A stretch of 64,000 bases of DNA from Engraulis encrasicolus (lineage: Eukaryota > Chordata > Actinopteri > Clupeiformes > Engraulidae): assembly GCF_034702125.1 (NCBI RefSeq), contig NC_085880.1, positions 18,669,528-18,733,527 of the forward strand. Direction: 5' to 3'. Of this stretch, positions 25,151 through 64,000 are shown in pieces. The notes below the pieces were generated by a model, which was given only the letters and a program-made list of their open reading frames with translations, was not told where the DNA came from and did no database searches. The translations under genes were made by a program, and so were the position numbers. Position 1 is the stretch's first letter; every line of letters begins with the position of its first letter.

Positions 25151-27885
25151 TGGCTAGGCTCCTGAATGTCAACAGGGGAGATGAAGCAAAGTGGGAGGCA
25201 GAACCTTTTTTCCTGTTTTCTTCTTCAAGCTTTATCCTCCAGGCCCCTATGTGAAGCGTGTTCTCTCTTTGTTGTGTTTTGGTGTGAGTGGAGTCTGCAT
25301 CTTAGTCACTGGCAGCAGAATGTTGTCCACTGGTCAGTTGCCTCACTGGTGGTCCGCTGGCAGACGGCTCACTGGTGCAGCCAGTATGCACTGGCAGTCA
25401 TTGGTTTCCAATGGTGCTTTGGTTTTCCACTGTCAAGTGAATATCAGCACTGGGTTTAACCACACTTGAAAGACTATGCACAGACACAGGATTTCATGCA
25501 TCTTGTCTTTTTCATTGATTTCAGTGGTATGGATGTCCTGAATAGCCTTATTTTGCATTTTAGGCTATTATTATTTATTATAATAATTTTATTTTTGTTT
25601 GAGTTTTTTTCTTTGGTTGGCCTCTGTGCATTTTCCCCAACTTGTAAAAAGGACGGAGACTTCTGGTGGAGGTTTAAGGCACTATTCCACTAGAAAGGAT
25701 TTATTTTTGATTCGGTCGAGTTGTGGTTCTGTCTTTTCCTTAGATGAAAAACCTGGAGGGAAACATGCAGACAGACAAAGAAAAGAAATTAGTTACACAA
25801 AAATGTGCAAAAATGCTCATGTGCAAACATGCAGGAAATGTGCAACCATGTCTACAATAATTCAAAAATAAACTTTGCAATGTTAGACGACAAACCAGAT
25901 TGAATAACCACAAGCCCTCGTGATTTATGAGATTGTAGGAGCAGACCCCACCGCGGTAGACGTAGTTATCATCAATGGAGCAGAACGCAAGTCAGAGCCA
26001 TACGGAGATAGTCGATCTCCAATCTCTGGCCATAGCCCATCGCACTAAAGATTCCGAAATGAATAAAACAAGCACTTACCGGCGGCCTCGTTTTAAAAAA
26101 AATCACGTTTGTACAATAAGTCGTCTTGGCTTGGTGCACAGGCCAGCACAACAAAGTCTGTCTAGCTTCCAGTAGTCTCCCAAACGGACAAACTAGTCTG
26201 GGAAGCCCAATTATAACCCTGGACTCCAGTTTGCCGCGCAAACCAAATCAGCTGACACGACACAGCTGACGGTGATAAACCGACTCATGCCTTCATTAGG
26301 TCTAATTCGCTTCTCACCAAATCACCACCCATTCTTTTTTACCTATAGTTTTCTCTCCCGTGAATTTCCCCAGTGAGACTAAAGGCAACTAGTCTAGCCT
26401 ACAACAGGGGTTGACTTAACAGTAGCCTAGTAGGCTACTAGGCCTAAGCCTAGTAGGGCAAACACTTTAAATTTATTTTCAAATAGCCTACAATACAAAA
26501 TACCCAGCACTAAAATGTTAATAATATAAGAAACAAAATACATAACTAACAGTATCAAACATCGAAACAGAGTAGGCCTAGGCCTATTTTCAACGTATAA
26601 AATAGGCCTACACAACAAAATAGGCTACAACAAAAACCATTGTGTACAAAAACGATCAATTTGACTTAGGCTATACAATGACATTAATTGAACAATTCAA
26701 TTCCGAGATATGAAATGAGAAAACAAAAAAAGCACAAACAAGAAAGAAAGAAAGAGGCCCAGCTCTCTGTAGTATGACACTGGTGTTACTTAAGATTAGA
26801 TGATCCCTTTCATCATTACTATTTTCGAACAGCTTTGCATTCAAATGCCGATGGGGCCGGTTTATAAGGCCTGCAAATGAGAACAATAAGGCTGCCATTG
26901 CATGATAAGTAGCGTAGGCTCACAGGAGTCCACAATATAAAATGTGTACCCTAAAACTCCAGCAGCTGTTCAGCAGGTCTGAGAAGGGGAGCCATATTTA
27001 TCTAGGCCTATTCATTTATTTATTTACTTAGGCTACTTATCTTACGCCATTCCATTTAATGAGTGTTTTTAAAACATTACTTAACTTTTTGAACTTTTCA
27101 TATTTATTTTTGTATTCTTTTACAGGGTGCACTGTAGGATGGTGGCCAGAGTAGGTAGTGCAACGATGCTGCTCATTGAAACTGCTAGAAAGTGTATGTT
27201 GCAAATCTTGTCCATGCATCTTGCAAAGCTTCACTAACGCACCATTTGTGGCCTTAGGGCGCCATCTTGTGGACAATTTGTGGTGCAGCATTAGTAATGA
27301 TATCAGTTGCACCTTTGGTGCTTAGGAGTATGGCCAGCCTCAAACGTGCAGAACGCCCGTCTTGGAATGACCAACATTGAGGACATAATTTCATCAATCT
27401 TAAGGTTACTTAAATCGATAGCCCTCATAACGTATTGTAGGCTACAGTTACACCTTAGGGAACAAATAGTCCAAATCAGTGGTGTAATACGACAGGCATA
27501 GTTATTGTAAGATGCGTTATGTCTTGCATTATTATTTTGCCACCATTTGCTTATTAGAAATCAGCAGGTTAAACATTCATCGCTGTGAATGGACGCGAAG
27601 AATAGCCTACAACAAAGTTCAGTGGGCCTCTATTTTTTCGCTCTCAAGTTGGAACCGCTGAAGCGCAAGTTTGGAGAGCTGACACGCACGCTTTTGCCGA
27701 GCGCTTAGAAAAATACCACTGTTTATGTAGGCTATGCACGCTTAACACACGTTTTACTATGGTGTAATTGGGACCAGGCCCGTCACTAGGTTTGAGAGAC
27801 AGGGGGGGCTTAGCCCCAGAGGAAGGAAATGCGAATTTTTTTCAGCTCACCGGCTAAGGTTTTGTCTATGAATTTATTATTTCAA
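25151..27885. other. Intergenic, no gene recognised
   Basis: Short frames only. The stretch 26420-26660 is full of AGGCCTA words. Around 27126-27300 there is a dispersed repeat (GGGTGCACTGTAGGATGGTG ... ATGATATCAGTTGCACC) related to the MITE ends at 5737 and 9811. Confidence 0.6.
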
Positions 27886-27889
27886 GAGC

Positions 27890-28008
27890 AAAGAAATCCC
27901 GCACACTGTCCATTCCACCAACAAACTTTAATACATTGTTTCGGTCATCCGACCTTCATGTTGTATTAAAGTTTGTTGGTGGAATGGACAGTGTGCAGGA
28001 TTTCTTTA
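27890..28008. repeat. Foldback element with TTTCGG core
   Basis: Inverted arms of about 50 bp: GTCCATTCCACCAACAAACT against AGTTTGTTGGTGGAATGGAC, around a centre reading TGTTTCGGTCATCCGACC. It shares the core theme of the elements at 38394 and 60275. Confidence 0.85.
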
Positions 28009-29991
28009 CACTTGAATGACAACCCCACTGGGATAATATCCTACGCACCTGCCCACCTACAGAGGAGTGCAAAAGCGTCTTCTTGAACAATTATTTTAAG
28101 AGCACCATAACGATTTTTAAACACTAGTTAGAGTGTTTTTTTTTTTATTCACATTTTAATGAACATTCCTAATAAGCTAAACAAAACATTTAAAAATGTT
28201 TAGACTGATGAATATTATATAGGCCTACGGAAGTTAAAATGATTAGATAAAAATGCCGAGAGCATAATTTACACAAGGACTAGGAACTTTAAGGAGTTAC
28301 TAACTGCGCGTCTCCAGGAGAAGCAGTGGTCAGGAAGCGATTCATTCAAACAGGTTCCTTACTTGGAAAACTCTGCATCCATGGCAGATATTAGGTAATT
28401 TTTACTCCATTAGTAGCTATTGTAATCAGTTCATGTGTGTTTTCAAACTGTCAAGACAAATATTAAAGATTAACTATAATGTCAAGACAATGTCAAATGG
28501 ATTTATTACACAGGTAATGTGAATGAAAATTGGTACTTTGGGTCTGAAGATTTCATCCGTGTAAGTAATTACACTTTTCTCAAGGTGTCAAGCCCCCATG
28601 TAGGGCTCCCTTCTCGATATGGTGGTGCCGCGTGCATGCGCCCTTGCGCTTCGGATATCTATAGCCTATGTATCCATCTCACGAGGTTGTGATAGTCACT
28701 AGAACTCTAAATATTCTTGGCACATTCATCACAGAGCAGCCACGTCCTTGCAGTGTTACAACGTTTCGTAATAGTGTAGCAATTGCTGGCAAAGTTGGAA
28801 TGTGCCCAAATAAACATTGCAAGCAAAGCTGAACCACAGCCTATTCCAGGTCACCCAAATTCTGGGTCCTAAATAAACCAAAGTCGCAATTCGAAGGGCA
28901 TTTTTCTTCATTGCTTTTTCCCACGATTCAGTGTTTCATTTTCAGTACATAACAGATATCAAAACATGGATTCAATTTTACAGGTGATTTTCAAGCGAAA
29001 ACATCACAAATGAGTCCTTTTTGAGTTCTCGTGCGACTTGCAAAATAGAATATTGAATGAACGAAAAAGTACACGGACCTTTACTCAAGAGCAAACATTT
29101 CACTTGAATACAAATACCTTTCACACAAACTTAAAAAAATAGGTTAATCCTGAATTTTCCTGTGAAAATGACTGCTCACTGATCTCACTGTGTGTAAGCT
29201 GTATGTGAACCACCAGGGGGTTTACTGTTTGTACAAAAAGTCAGAGAATGCACGCACATCAGTAACACAGGTGCTAGACCAAACATAAGATAACTGAAAG
29301 GAAAATAAAGGTCCGCAACACTGTTTGATGCTCCCAAAATTTAATGGCACGACGTTTTGGACTTACTGCCCTTAATCACAGTGCAACCGCATCATAATTA
29401 GATAATGATGAACAAAACATTAACACATATTTGTAAACGAGGGGAAAATGTTAATATTTTATTAATCAAACATTTACATTAATGTTTTGTTCACCATTAC
29501 TTAATTATTTACTAAGTCTTTATAATGCTTTTTATGCATCCATTATTATAAAGTGCAACCATCACTATGCAAAGGTAGTCAGAGAAATCACGTCATCATG
29601 TCACATTAAGTCATCACAAAACAAACAATCCCAAAGCCTAATTCAGACAAAAACGAATGACTCCTTGGGAAAAAATATTGAAAGTTATTATATTTATTGG
29701 ATACTTAAAAAATAATGTAAATAAACACATATACTCTTACCATAATAAAGCAAAGCCGCCACCATCACATAATGTCTAAAATAGTCGTTATAATAATACT
29801 ATTTTAATATTTCTATATTTTAAAATTACTTATTAGAAAACCGTAAATATCATTCTTTCTTTTTAGCAAAACCACCACCAGTACAGTGCTAAATTTCTGT
29901 ATAAAGTATAGAGTCTAATCTTATCTTATCTTATCTTATCTTATCTTATCTTATCTTATCTTATCTTATCTTACCAACATAAAGTAAGGAC
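28009..29991. other. Intergenic, AT-rich, with a (CTTAT)n repeat
   Basis: No gene recognised. A half foldback with CACGACGTTTTGG lies near 29350. About 11 copies of CTTAT occupy 29917-29973. Confidence 0.6.
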
Positions 29992-30239
29992 ATATATGAA
30001 GAGTTCAGATGCAAAACCCCCTAACTCCATTTCTGAAGACATGCACTTTTATATTTTTAGAGAACCCCATTGTTCGTTTGGTTTACATTCATGTACTTGA
30101 TAATACATATAAATAGTTATATTACATAAATAAAAGGAAAACTATGGAATTTTGATAGCTTTGTATTAAATAAAAAATGAATTAAGATTATTTTCTGAAA
30201 AGGCACTTAGGGGGTTTTGCATCTGAACTCTTCATATAT
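29992..30239. mobile_element. Mariner-like MITE (about 248 bp)
   Basis: Terminal inverted repeats of about 30 bp, ATGAAGAGTTCAGATGCAAA continuing ACCCCCTAA, with the exact complement at 30205-30237. TA dinucleotides at both outer ends. No coding capacity. Confidence 0.85.
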
Positions 30240-30535
30240 TGAATAATTCAGGAATGATTAAGATGAACAAGTGAATGATATGATCAATGTTTGGTGCTCA
30301 ACAATGTAAATAGTGATAATATAATCAGTGTGTGATGTAAAAAAAAAAAAAAAAAACCTCATAGGCTAACCACAACTCCAGATGGAGAAAACCCTCATAC
30401 ATGAACCACAACTTCAGATGAAAAAACAAACAAACAAACGAAAAACAAACAAACAAACAGCCCCAAAGAACAAACAAATTCCTGCCTAGTGTATGCAGAA
30501 GTCACATGGCTGCTGTGTATATGCTCAGAGTATGT
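30240..30535. other. 3' flank of the lectin/Ig gene
   Basis: Contains a poly-A run (30340-30357) and a CAAA repeat (30420-30460). The 3' untranslated region of the gene ending at 30536 should fall here; no clear poly(A) signal was identified on the minus strand. Confidence 0.5.
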
Positions 30536-37623
<7,088 letters not shown>

Positions 37624-37778
37624 AGCTGGAAATGAAATCGATACATATTTTATTAATACACATTTAATAATGGCTGTTGGGACACAAAACCTTGAATGTG
37701 AATGTAAATGACTAATGTTGCCCTCACATAGCCCTGTCACACACTGTCATACAAACACACCCTCTCTCTCCCTAGGCC

Positions 37779-37779
<1 letters not shown>

Positions 37780-37819
<40 letters not shown>

Positions 37820-37820
37820 T
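37780..37820. repeat. CTGT tetranucleotide repeat
   Basis: About ten CTGT units. Confidence 0.95.
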
Positions 37821-38393
37821 GTTACAACCCGGTTTGTTAAGGGAAACAAAATGAGAAGGAGACAATATCAAAATACCACTGTTGTTATTTATTAGAATCA
37901 TGATAAAAATCACAAACAATAAAGTGTCTAGCGGAAATGATGAGTGTATTTGAATGGTGTGCAGAATGTATGCAATGCAGTATCAGTATATTAGCTAGCT
38001 GTAGAGAAAGAAATTAAGGAGTGAGGGTGGCGAGTGGAGAGAGAGGGGGACAGAGAAATCAAATGGCCAGTGATAACTTTGAGGTCAGAGTGCCTAAGAA
38101 GAGGATGAATAGGACTCGACATGCAGCTGTAACGCTCACACTACTCTAGACTTGCCAGCACCTGAGAATTATTTTTTTTCTTCAGCCTTTTACGAGATCC
38201 TGGTCATTGTAATGGGGGTAGAAGAATGTTTACATTAAAAAAAAAAATCTTGATTTATTCCCAATAACATCCATAAGGTTATGCATCATCAACAGACAAC
38301 TAGCAAGCAATACATTTTGGGATAATATTTGGAGCTTGACTTAAAAAAAACGTCATGAAGAATTTTTTGAAACACATTACAAGTGAAGAAAAC

Positions 38394-38507
38394 CGCACAC
38401 CGATGAACTCCCATTTAAGCCATTTTATTGCGTGACGTTTCGTTGGCCCGAAATGTCACGCAATAAAATGGCTTAAATGGGAGTTCATCGGTGTGCGGTT
38501 TTCTTCA
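38394..38507. repeat. Foldback element with ACGTTTCG core
   Basis: Nearly perfect arms of about 50 bp (GAAGAAAACCGCACACCGAT; GCCATTTTATTGCGTGACG) around CGTTTCGTTGGCCCGAAATG. Same organisation as 60275-60436. Confidence 0.92.
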
Positions 38508-38789
38508 TTACCTATGGATTAACTTTTTTTTAAATTGCACCCGAAACCAGTCACTGGATGTGCGTGAGATTCTATTGGGATACTTGAATTACATTACAAA
38601 ACATACATTTATTTGTTAGAAGATTATTATTATTATCATTTAATTATGAGGGGGACTTCCTGACCAGTTATGCTTAGGGCCTCCAAAACCATAGCAACGG
38701 CCCTGCTCCAGCCCATATAAAAACACCCTTACCTGGCCTGTTGGAATAAGTGTCCTTTCTTGGAGCACACCTGCAGTGCGTTAACTTAC

Positions 38790-38855
38790 AGGGTCTGTGT
38801 TCTCTGTGTTCTCCGGAGGATGTCGTCTCCAGGAGAGCTGGCGTGTTAAAGGGTC
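38790..38855 (-). other. Predicted non-coding first exon of the lectin/Ig gene
   Basis: The minus strand runs from about 30 bp after a TATA box to a good donor CCCT/GTAAGT (donor at 38784-38789). It would splice to the acceptor just before the ATG at 37623. Prediction from spacing and motifs only. Confidence 0.5.
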
Positions 38856-38877
38856 TTTGCTCAGATATGAAAGACGT

Positions 38878-38885
38878 ATTTTATA
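38878..38885 (-). promoter_or_regulatory. Candidate TATA box for the lectin/Ig gene
   Basis: TATAAAAT on the minus strand (CTCCTATAAAATACG) placed 25-35 bp before the predicted first exon, with a GC-rich AGAGAGAGGGCGAG stretch further up. Confidence 0.45.
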
Positions 38886-39226
38886 GGAGAAGTCGTCTCT
38901 CTGCCACTGCTACTACCTACAGTACTGTCCTGTTTCTCGCCCTCTCTCTGTGTTTAAAGGCTGATCTTTTCCTGGTGGTTCCCCCAAAAGCCCAACACCC
39001 CCCCCATCCATCAAGGGACAATGGGGCTTTCACATAGCACGCAATGGTGGAATACAATGTCTGCTTTGAAATAAGCACGCAATTGTGGAATATGTCATTT
39101 CCCTGTCGTCTGCATTTCAGTTTTTTTTTAATTTGCATAGACATATCAAGTCACAGACAATGAATGCACAAGCTGTACAATCTCACACCTCTGCAACAGT
39201 AATGAATGCAATGCACCTTGTCAAAG

Positions 39227-39228
<2 letters not shown>

Positions 39229-39274
<46 letters not shown>

Positions 39275-39298
39275 ACGCACACACATACACACACACAC
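39229..39298. repeat. CA microsatellite
   Basis: About 70 bp AC with GC variants. The next 65 bp (39300-39365) has no feature. Confidence 0.93.
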
Positions 39299-39364
39299 TA
39301 GGCCCCAAACTTTGGCCACTAGGCCCTACACTTTAAACTCAGGCTGACACAGAGAAAAAAGCCT

Positions 39365-39562
39365 TCAAGCGTTGGTATTAGGTTGGATATTATAGTTACA
39401 GTACTGAAAATTTGACTTAGCAATATCTCTAAAACAGGACACATTTGGACCTTAAGGCTTTGTCAAAAGATAAAGGAGCTGTAACTACTTTCAGTCTAAA
39501 CTCAATTTTGACAAAATATGTCAATAGTTACTGCACTTTGCCTTTGTAGGGCAGTGTAGAGG
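39365..39562. repeat. Dispersed repeat, inverted relative to 55254-55440
   Basis: GGTTGGATATTATAGTTACA and TTACTGCACTTTGCCTTTGT match the reverse complement of a segment in ret intron 4. Family not identified. Confidence 0.7.
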
Positions 39563-39714
39563 GACGGAGTGGCTTTCCCCAGGGCTGTGGGTGACCTCTG
39601 ACTGTCAACAGGCCTGGCCTGTCATGAGGTCATCAGAGGCACAATCACTGTATGAGCCATGGACACTAGGTAGAGATAGGCACACATACAAACATACAAA
39701 AACTAAATAAGATA

Positions 39715-39875
39715 AAGGCCCTGCCGTGGACTAACGGTAGGGTACTGGGTTACTACGCCGGTGACCCGGGTTCGATTCCTACCTGGGGGCATTTGCCGAT
39801 CTTCCCCCATCTCTCTCTCTCTCCCTGTCACCATCTCCAACTGTCCTATGAAATAAAGGCAAAAAAGCCCATATA
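39715..39875 (+). mobile_element. tRNA-derived SINE
   Basis: A-box-like TGGACTAACGGTAGGGTACT and B box GGGTTCGATTCC with tRNA spacing, then a pyrimidine-rich body and AAATAAAGGCAAAAAAGCCC tail. The lack of a closed cloverleaf and the shared body with 3534 and 48530 make it a SINE rather than a tRNA gene. Confidence 0.8.
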
Positions 39876-40059
39876 TATATTATATTATATATGTGTGTGT
39901 GTGTGTGTAAAAAACTGAACAAGACATACTATATGGCACAGGCCTGTTTCTTTCTTGATATCGTAATTATCAGAAATAATATTCATGTCATGTACAGACT
40001 CCAATACACAGACTACATACTTTCACATAAACCACAGCCACATAATATATTGTAACATT

Positions 40060-40065
40060 TTTATT
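40060..40065 (-). terminator. Candidate ret poly(A) signal
   Basis: AATAAA on the minus strand (CATCAATAAAAATG) about 1.3 kb after the RET51 stop. Plausible end of the long 3' UTR; other signals could be used. Confidence 0.4.
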
Positions 40066-41360
40066 GATGGTAATGTAAATAGAACAACATAAATGACAAT
40101 CACACTCATTGGTCTGTTGCTGCAGTCATTGCACAACTCATGTCTGCACACGGACGTCAACCATAAATGACAGAACAAAAGAAAACGAAATAAAAACATT
40201 GAACTACACTGGGACATGTCTATGAACTACACGTTAAGAGACATATCCTTCATCCTTCATACAGCATTTGATGACAGCATTTTGCACAAATTCAGGAAAT
40301 GATTTAGATTTTTAAAAAAAGTTGCTTTGGCAAATCCCTTTTGCAGATTGAAACGAAACAAAACAAAACAAAACAAAATTAAAAATAAAATAAAAATTCC
40401 CTTTGATATAGACCTGTCATATCATATCCTGTTGGATGTATATTTTTGCACTTTTATTTCCCCAGATGGAGGCTGCTTCCATTCTTCCCTTCTTTCATCC
40501 ACCCAAAAATGTTGTAAGGTAGCTGATGGAAAAGACGTTCCCTTTCATTCACCCCTGGGCTGGTGAACTAGATCTTCTCAGTCCTAAATCGTTAGGCGCT
40601 TTTTTAATTTTAACTCTTTAAAGTGGAAGGTATAATAGAAGCTGCACAGGCACTTGAAAGACATTAACATGGACACTGAACCATGTACAGTACACTCATG
40701 CAATAATAATACAAGATGGCTGACAGGACCTGGGGGCCCAGACTAAGAAGCTGGATCAGGAGGAAACCAGGGGTGGCATTCTCGAAAGCGTCTTTGCTAA
40801 CGATGGTAGCAACGTCCTTCGTAAGAGCGACTCAACTCTCTCTCGACAGCGACGCTCACCACTAAATCCAAGGGAATGGTGTTACGTCATAAGACGGTCT
40901 TAAGGCGGTTAGTATCGACAAGAATCGAGAAACGGACCCCAGGTTAAGTTAAAAAGGTAAATCTTGAAATAGATTAGTAGTCCTAAAATGAGGACTACCG
41001 GCTCTTCTATTAGATGATTTACCTTTTCAACTTAACCTGGTTTACTCCTGAACCAGCTTCTTAGTAGTATACCCCTCTGGAGGTCACCAAGGCTATACCA
41101 GGGTGCAGTGTGACGCATGGCACAGGACAGTATACAGAACTCCAGGTAACAGTGGGGCTGTGCACACTATGACCTTCACCTCCATCTCCAATCACTCGTG
41201 CAACAGAAAGAAAAGGGAATCACTTGAAGCATCAGGGAATATATATGTACACATTATTTTCTTCCAATATATATATAATATAATATGTATTTATAAATAT
41301 ACACATCTGTCCAGTAGTTTTGAGTCTTTTTTTTCTCCATACGCTTGTTTTTTTTAACTT
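40066..41360 (-). other. ret: ret RET51 3' UTR (predicted)
   Basis: No coding signal. Contains a foldback element (40743-41064) that itself carries a second inserted element. Confidence 0.5.
40743..41064. mobile_element. Foldback/MITE with a second MITE nested inside
   Basis: Outer arms: TAAGAAGCTGGATCAGGAGG on the left against its near-complement CTCCTGAACCAGCTTCTTA on the right, and AAAAGGTAAATC against GATTTACCTTTT. The inner element 40770-40940 begins GGGTGGCATTCTCGAAAGCG and ends ATCGAGAAACGGACCCC, inverted ends flanked by CCAGG. Confidence 0.8.
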
Positions 41361-62000
<20,640 letters not shown>

Positions 62001-62632
62001 AGAGGAGACGAGAGAGGAGAGGAGAGGAGAGGAGAGGAGAGGCGAGGAGAGGAGAGGAGAGGAGAGGAGAGGAGAGGAGAGGAGAGGAGAGGAGAGGAGA
62101 GAAACGAGGAGAGGAGAGAAAAGGAGAGAAAAGGAGAGAAGAGAGACGAGGAGAGTAGGAGAGGAGAAGAGAGGAGAGGATAGAGGAGGCGAGGAGAGAG
62201 TAGAGGAGAGGAGAGAAGAGGAGAGGAGAGGAGAGGAGAGAAGAGGAGAGGAGAGGAGAGAAGAGGAGAGGAGAGGAGGTGAGGAGAGAGTAGAGTAGAG
62301 GAGAGTAGAGGAGAGGAGAGGAGAGGAGAGGAGAGGAGAGGAGAGGAGAGGAGAGGAGAGGAGAGGAGAGGAGAGGAGAGGAGAGGAGAGGAGAGAGATG
62401 AGGAGACGAGGAGAGGGGAGGAGAAGAGAGGAGAGGAGAGTAGAGGAGAGTAGAGGAGAGGAGAGGAGAGGAGAGGACAGGAGAGAGAAGGTGAGGAGAG
62501 AGTAGAGTAGAGTAGAGGAGAGGAGAGGAGAGAGGAGGCGAGGAGGGAGCAAAGGAGAGGAGAGAAGAGGAGAGGAGGAGGAGGGGAGAGAGGAAGGGAG
62601 ATGAGAGATGGGGGATGGAGGATGGAGCTGGA

Positions 62633-63689
62633 GATATAATCTATAAAACACCATCATCACGCTCCGGCCCTCCTTGCGTGTTTTACCAGAAAATGGAGCG
62701 GCGAGTGTTTGGCCTGCTGTAATTATATCCCCCCTGATGTGCTCCTGTTCGGCGACGGTGGGCGGCCATTTGGGGAACGCACTAATGTCATTAGCAGACA
62801 GTGAAACTTGATTTGCTATTTCTGTTGGTTGCAGTTTAGGACTTGGCTCTGGTTTCAGACTCTGATTTAATTTTGCTGCACTTGGATGACAGGAGGTCAG
62901 GATTGATGGATAAAATGTGGCCGGGGCCCTCGCCCTGACAGAGGGAGGGGTAGGGAGGAGGGGGGGGATACTCTCTGACCGACCAGCAACAAGACCCTTT
63001 ATTAAATGCCTTGTCGAGAACCAAAACAAACACAAGGACCGGTGTACTACTTTGTTAAATGATTCACTGATACGGCTGGAGCCACAAGGCAGAATTTCAT
63101 AATATTCAAGAAGAATGCGACTGGATCAGATATCACGTTTTAGATGTTGTCCAGGAGCTTCAATATAGACTGATCTGGCGCTTGATACCACTGAACTGCT
63201 CCACAGTGCAGGGATGTACGTACGGTATGTAAGGGACGCTGCTGCTACTCCTTGTTTTGACCACCAGATGTAGACACATTCCTTTCGCATAGCACTGCTG
63301 AAAGACCTGTGGCCTGTTATTGCGGATGGGCCCGTGACCGTCAACAGCCCTATTCACATTTTGCTGAAAACACTCAACTGCATCATGACAACAATGCTAC
63401 GACAATGCAAAGAGTCTCAGGTAACTGATTAAGACTTGGTCGTTGCCATTTTGGTGACAATAAGGTTATAACAGAGGCTCTGCGCTAAGGGGTTAAACTC
63501 CATCTGTTACAACACAGTCAGCGAATTAAGTTTGTACAACACGTCAGCTTTACATGGTGACAAAACTTATTTATCACCACAACTTCATCAGAACTTCTCT
63601 GAGGGCTGAAAGTCTGCCTAACACCTGAATATATTTTTTTTGCTTCTTCACTGATTTCGATGTTGATGCAATAACATCAAGTAACAACA
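62633..63689 (-). other. ret: ret intron 1, continued
   Basis: Mostly unique sequence. 62650-62850 (GCTCCGGCCCTCCTTGCGTG, GTAATTATATCCCCCCTGAT, CACTAATGTCATTAGCAG) looks non-repetitive with homeodomain-like TAAT motifs, so it is a candidate regulatory segment. No exon 1 recognised. Confidence 0.4.
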
Positions 63690-63940
63690 CATCTCCCCTA
63701 GCCAGGCTGTGCCCTCCTAGTGACGCCACACCTTCAGCGCTGCCTCTAGACAGGCCAAGAACAATACAAACACGATTCTGAGCTCCCGAAAAAACGGGAA
63801 CTCCTCCCACATTGTATAGGGAGCAAACAACCATTAGCAAACCAAGGGAGGAGGGTCAACCATACCGTTTGGGAAATGTTAATTGTTATGCTCTTGGTCA
63901 GACCAAGTCTTGAAGTCGATGATAATCAGGCTACATCTCC
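63690..63940. repeat. Dispersed repeat, copy B
   Basis: Same orientation and extent as 31905-32165: CATCTCCCCTAGCCAGGCTG to GATAATCAGGCTACATCTCC. Confidence 0.75.
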
Positions 63941-64000
63941 CCCATGCTCCTCATCTGCCTTCAGATTTTTTTCCATCTGCTACACAACCTGAGATGTAGA

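Noticed and set aside
38750..39037. Forward 95-codon open frame as a small gene.
   Set aside because: It overlaps the predicted promoter and first exon of the minus-strand lectin/Ig gene, with no domain or splice support.
39720..39800. Possible tRNA gene with A and B boxes.
   Set aside because: Acceptor and anticodon stems do not close by eye, and the sequence continues into a SINE body found elsewhere in the window.

Overview
The window is vertebrate nuclear DNA, almost certainly from a teleost fish. The evidence is multi-exon genes with GT-AG introns, an in-frame fish-like ret gene, fish Tc1, hAT, L2 and BEL/Pao elements, tRNA-derived SINEs, and very long CA/GA microsatellites. The frequent AGGCCTA words recall clupeiform genomes, but that is only an impression. 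Nothing bacterial or plasmid-like is present.

Layout. (1) 1-25150: a degenerate tandem array of aquaporin-0 (mip) pseudogene copies on the minus strand. Each copy keeps parts of exons 2-4 and lies next to BEL/Pao retrotransposon debris. The introns are stuffed with nested mobile elements: an RLE-type non-LTR retrotransposon (about 6345-9770), a 5 kb element with about 700 bp terminal inverted repeats (11057-16107), several hAT-type non-autonomous elements with 8 bp target duplications, old Tc1 relics, and one structurally complete Tc1 element with an uninterrupted transposase (20714-22330). (2) 25150-30500: gene-poor, with foldback elements and a mariner-like MITE. (3) 30536-38855, minus strand: a complete, in-frame gene of one non-coding and seven coding exons for a 517-residue secretory protein (signal peptide, two C-type lectin-like domains, two Ig domains, charged tail ending RDEL). 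Its first coding intron holds a 5'-truncated L2-type LINE. (4) 40040-60112, minus strand: exons 2-20 of the receptor tyrosine kinase gene ret, all joining in frame, with both the RET9 and RET51 C-termini preserved. (5) 60113-64000: ret intron 1, including a roughly 830 bp polypurine tract. Exon 1 is probably beyond the right edge.

The most unusual structure concerns ret. At exons 3, 11, 14 and 17, local duplications have copied an exon/intron boundary into the neighbouring intron, and the exon 3 donor has grown into a minisatellite of about 15 units. The exon 18 acceptor abuts LINE-derived sequence. The lectin/Ig protein with an ER-retrieval-like tail is the best candidate for a poorly described gene. 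The mip array shows, by shared lesions and paralogous empty sites, the order in which duplications and insertions occurred.
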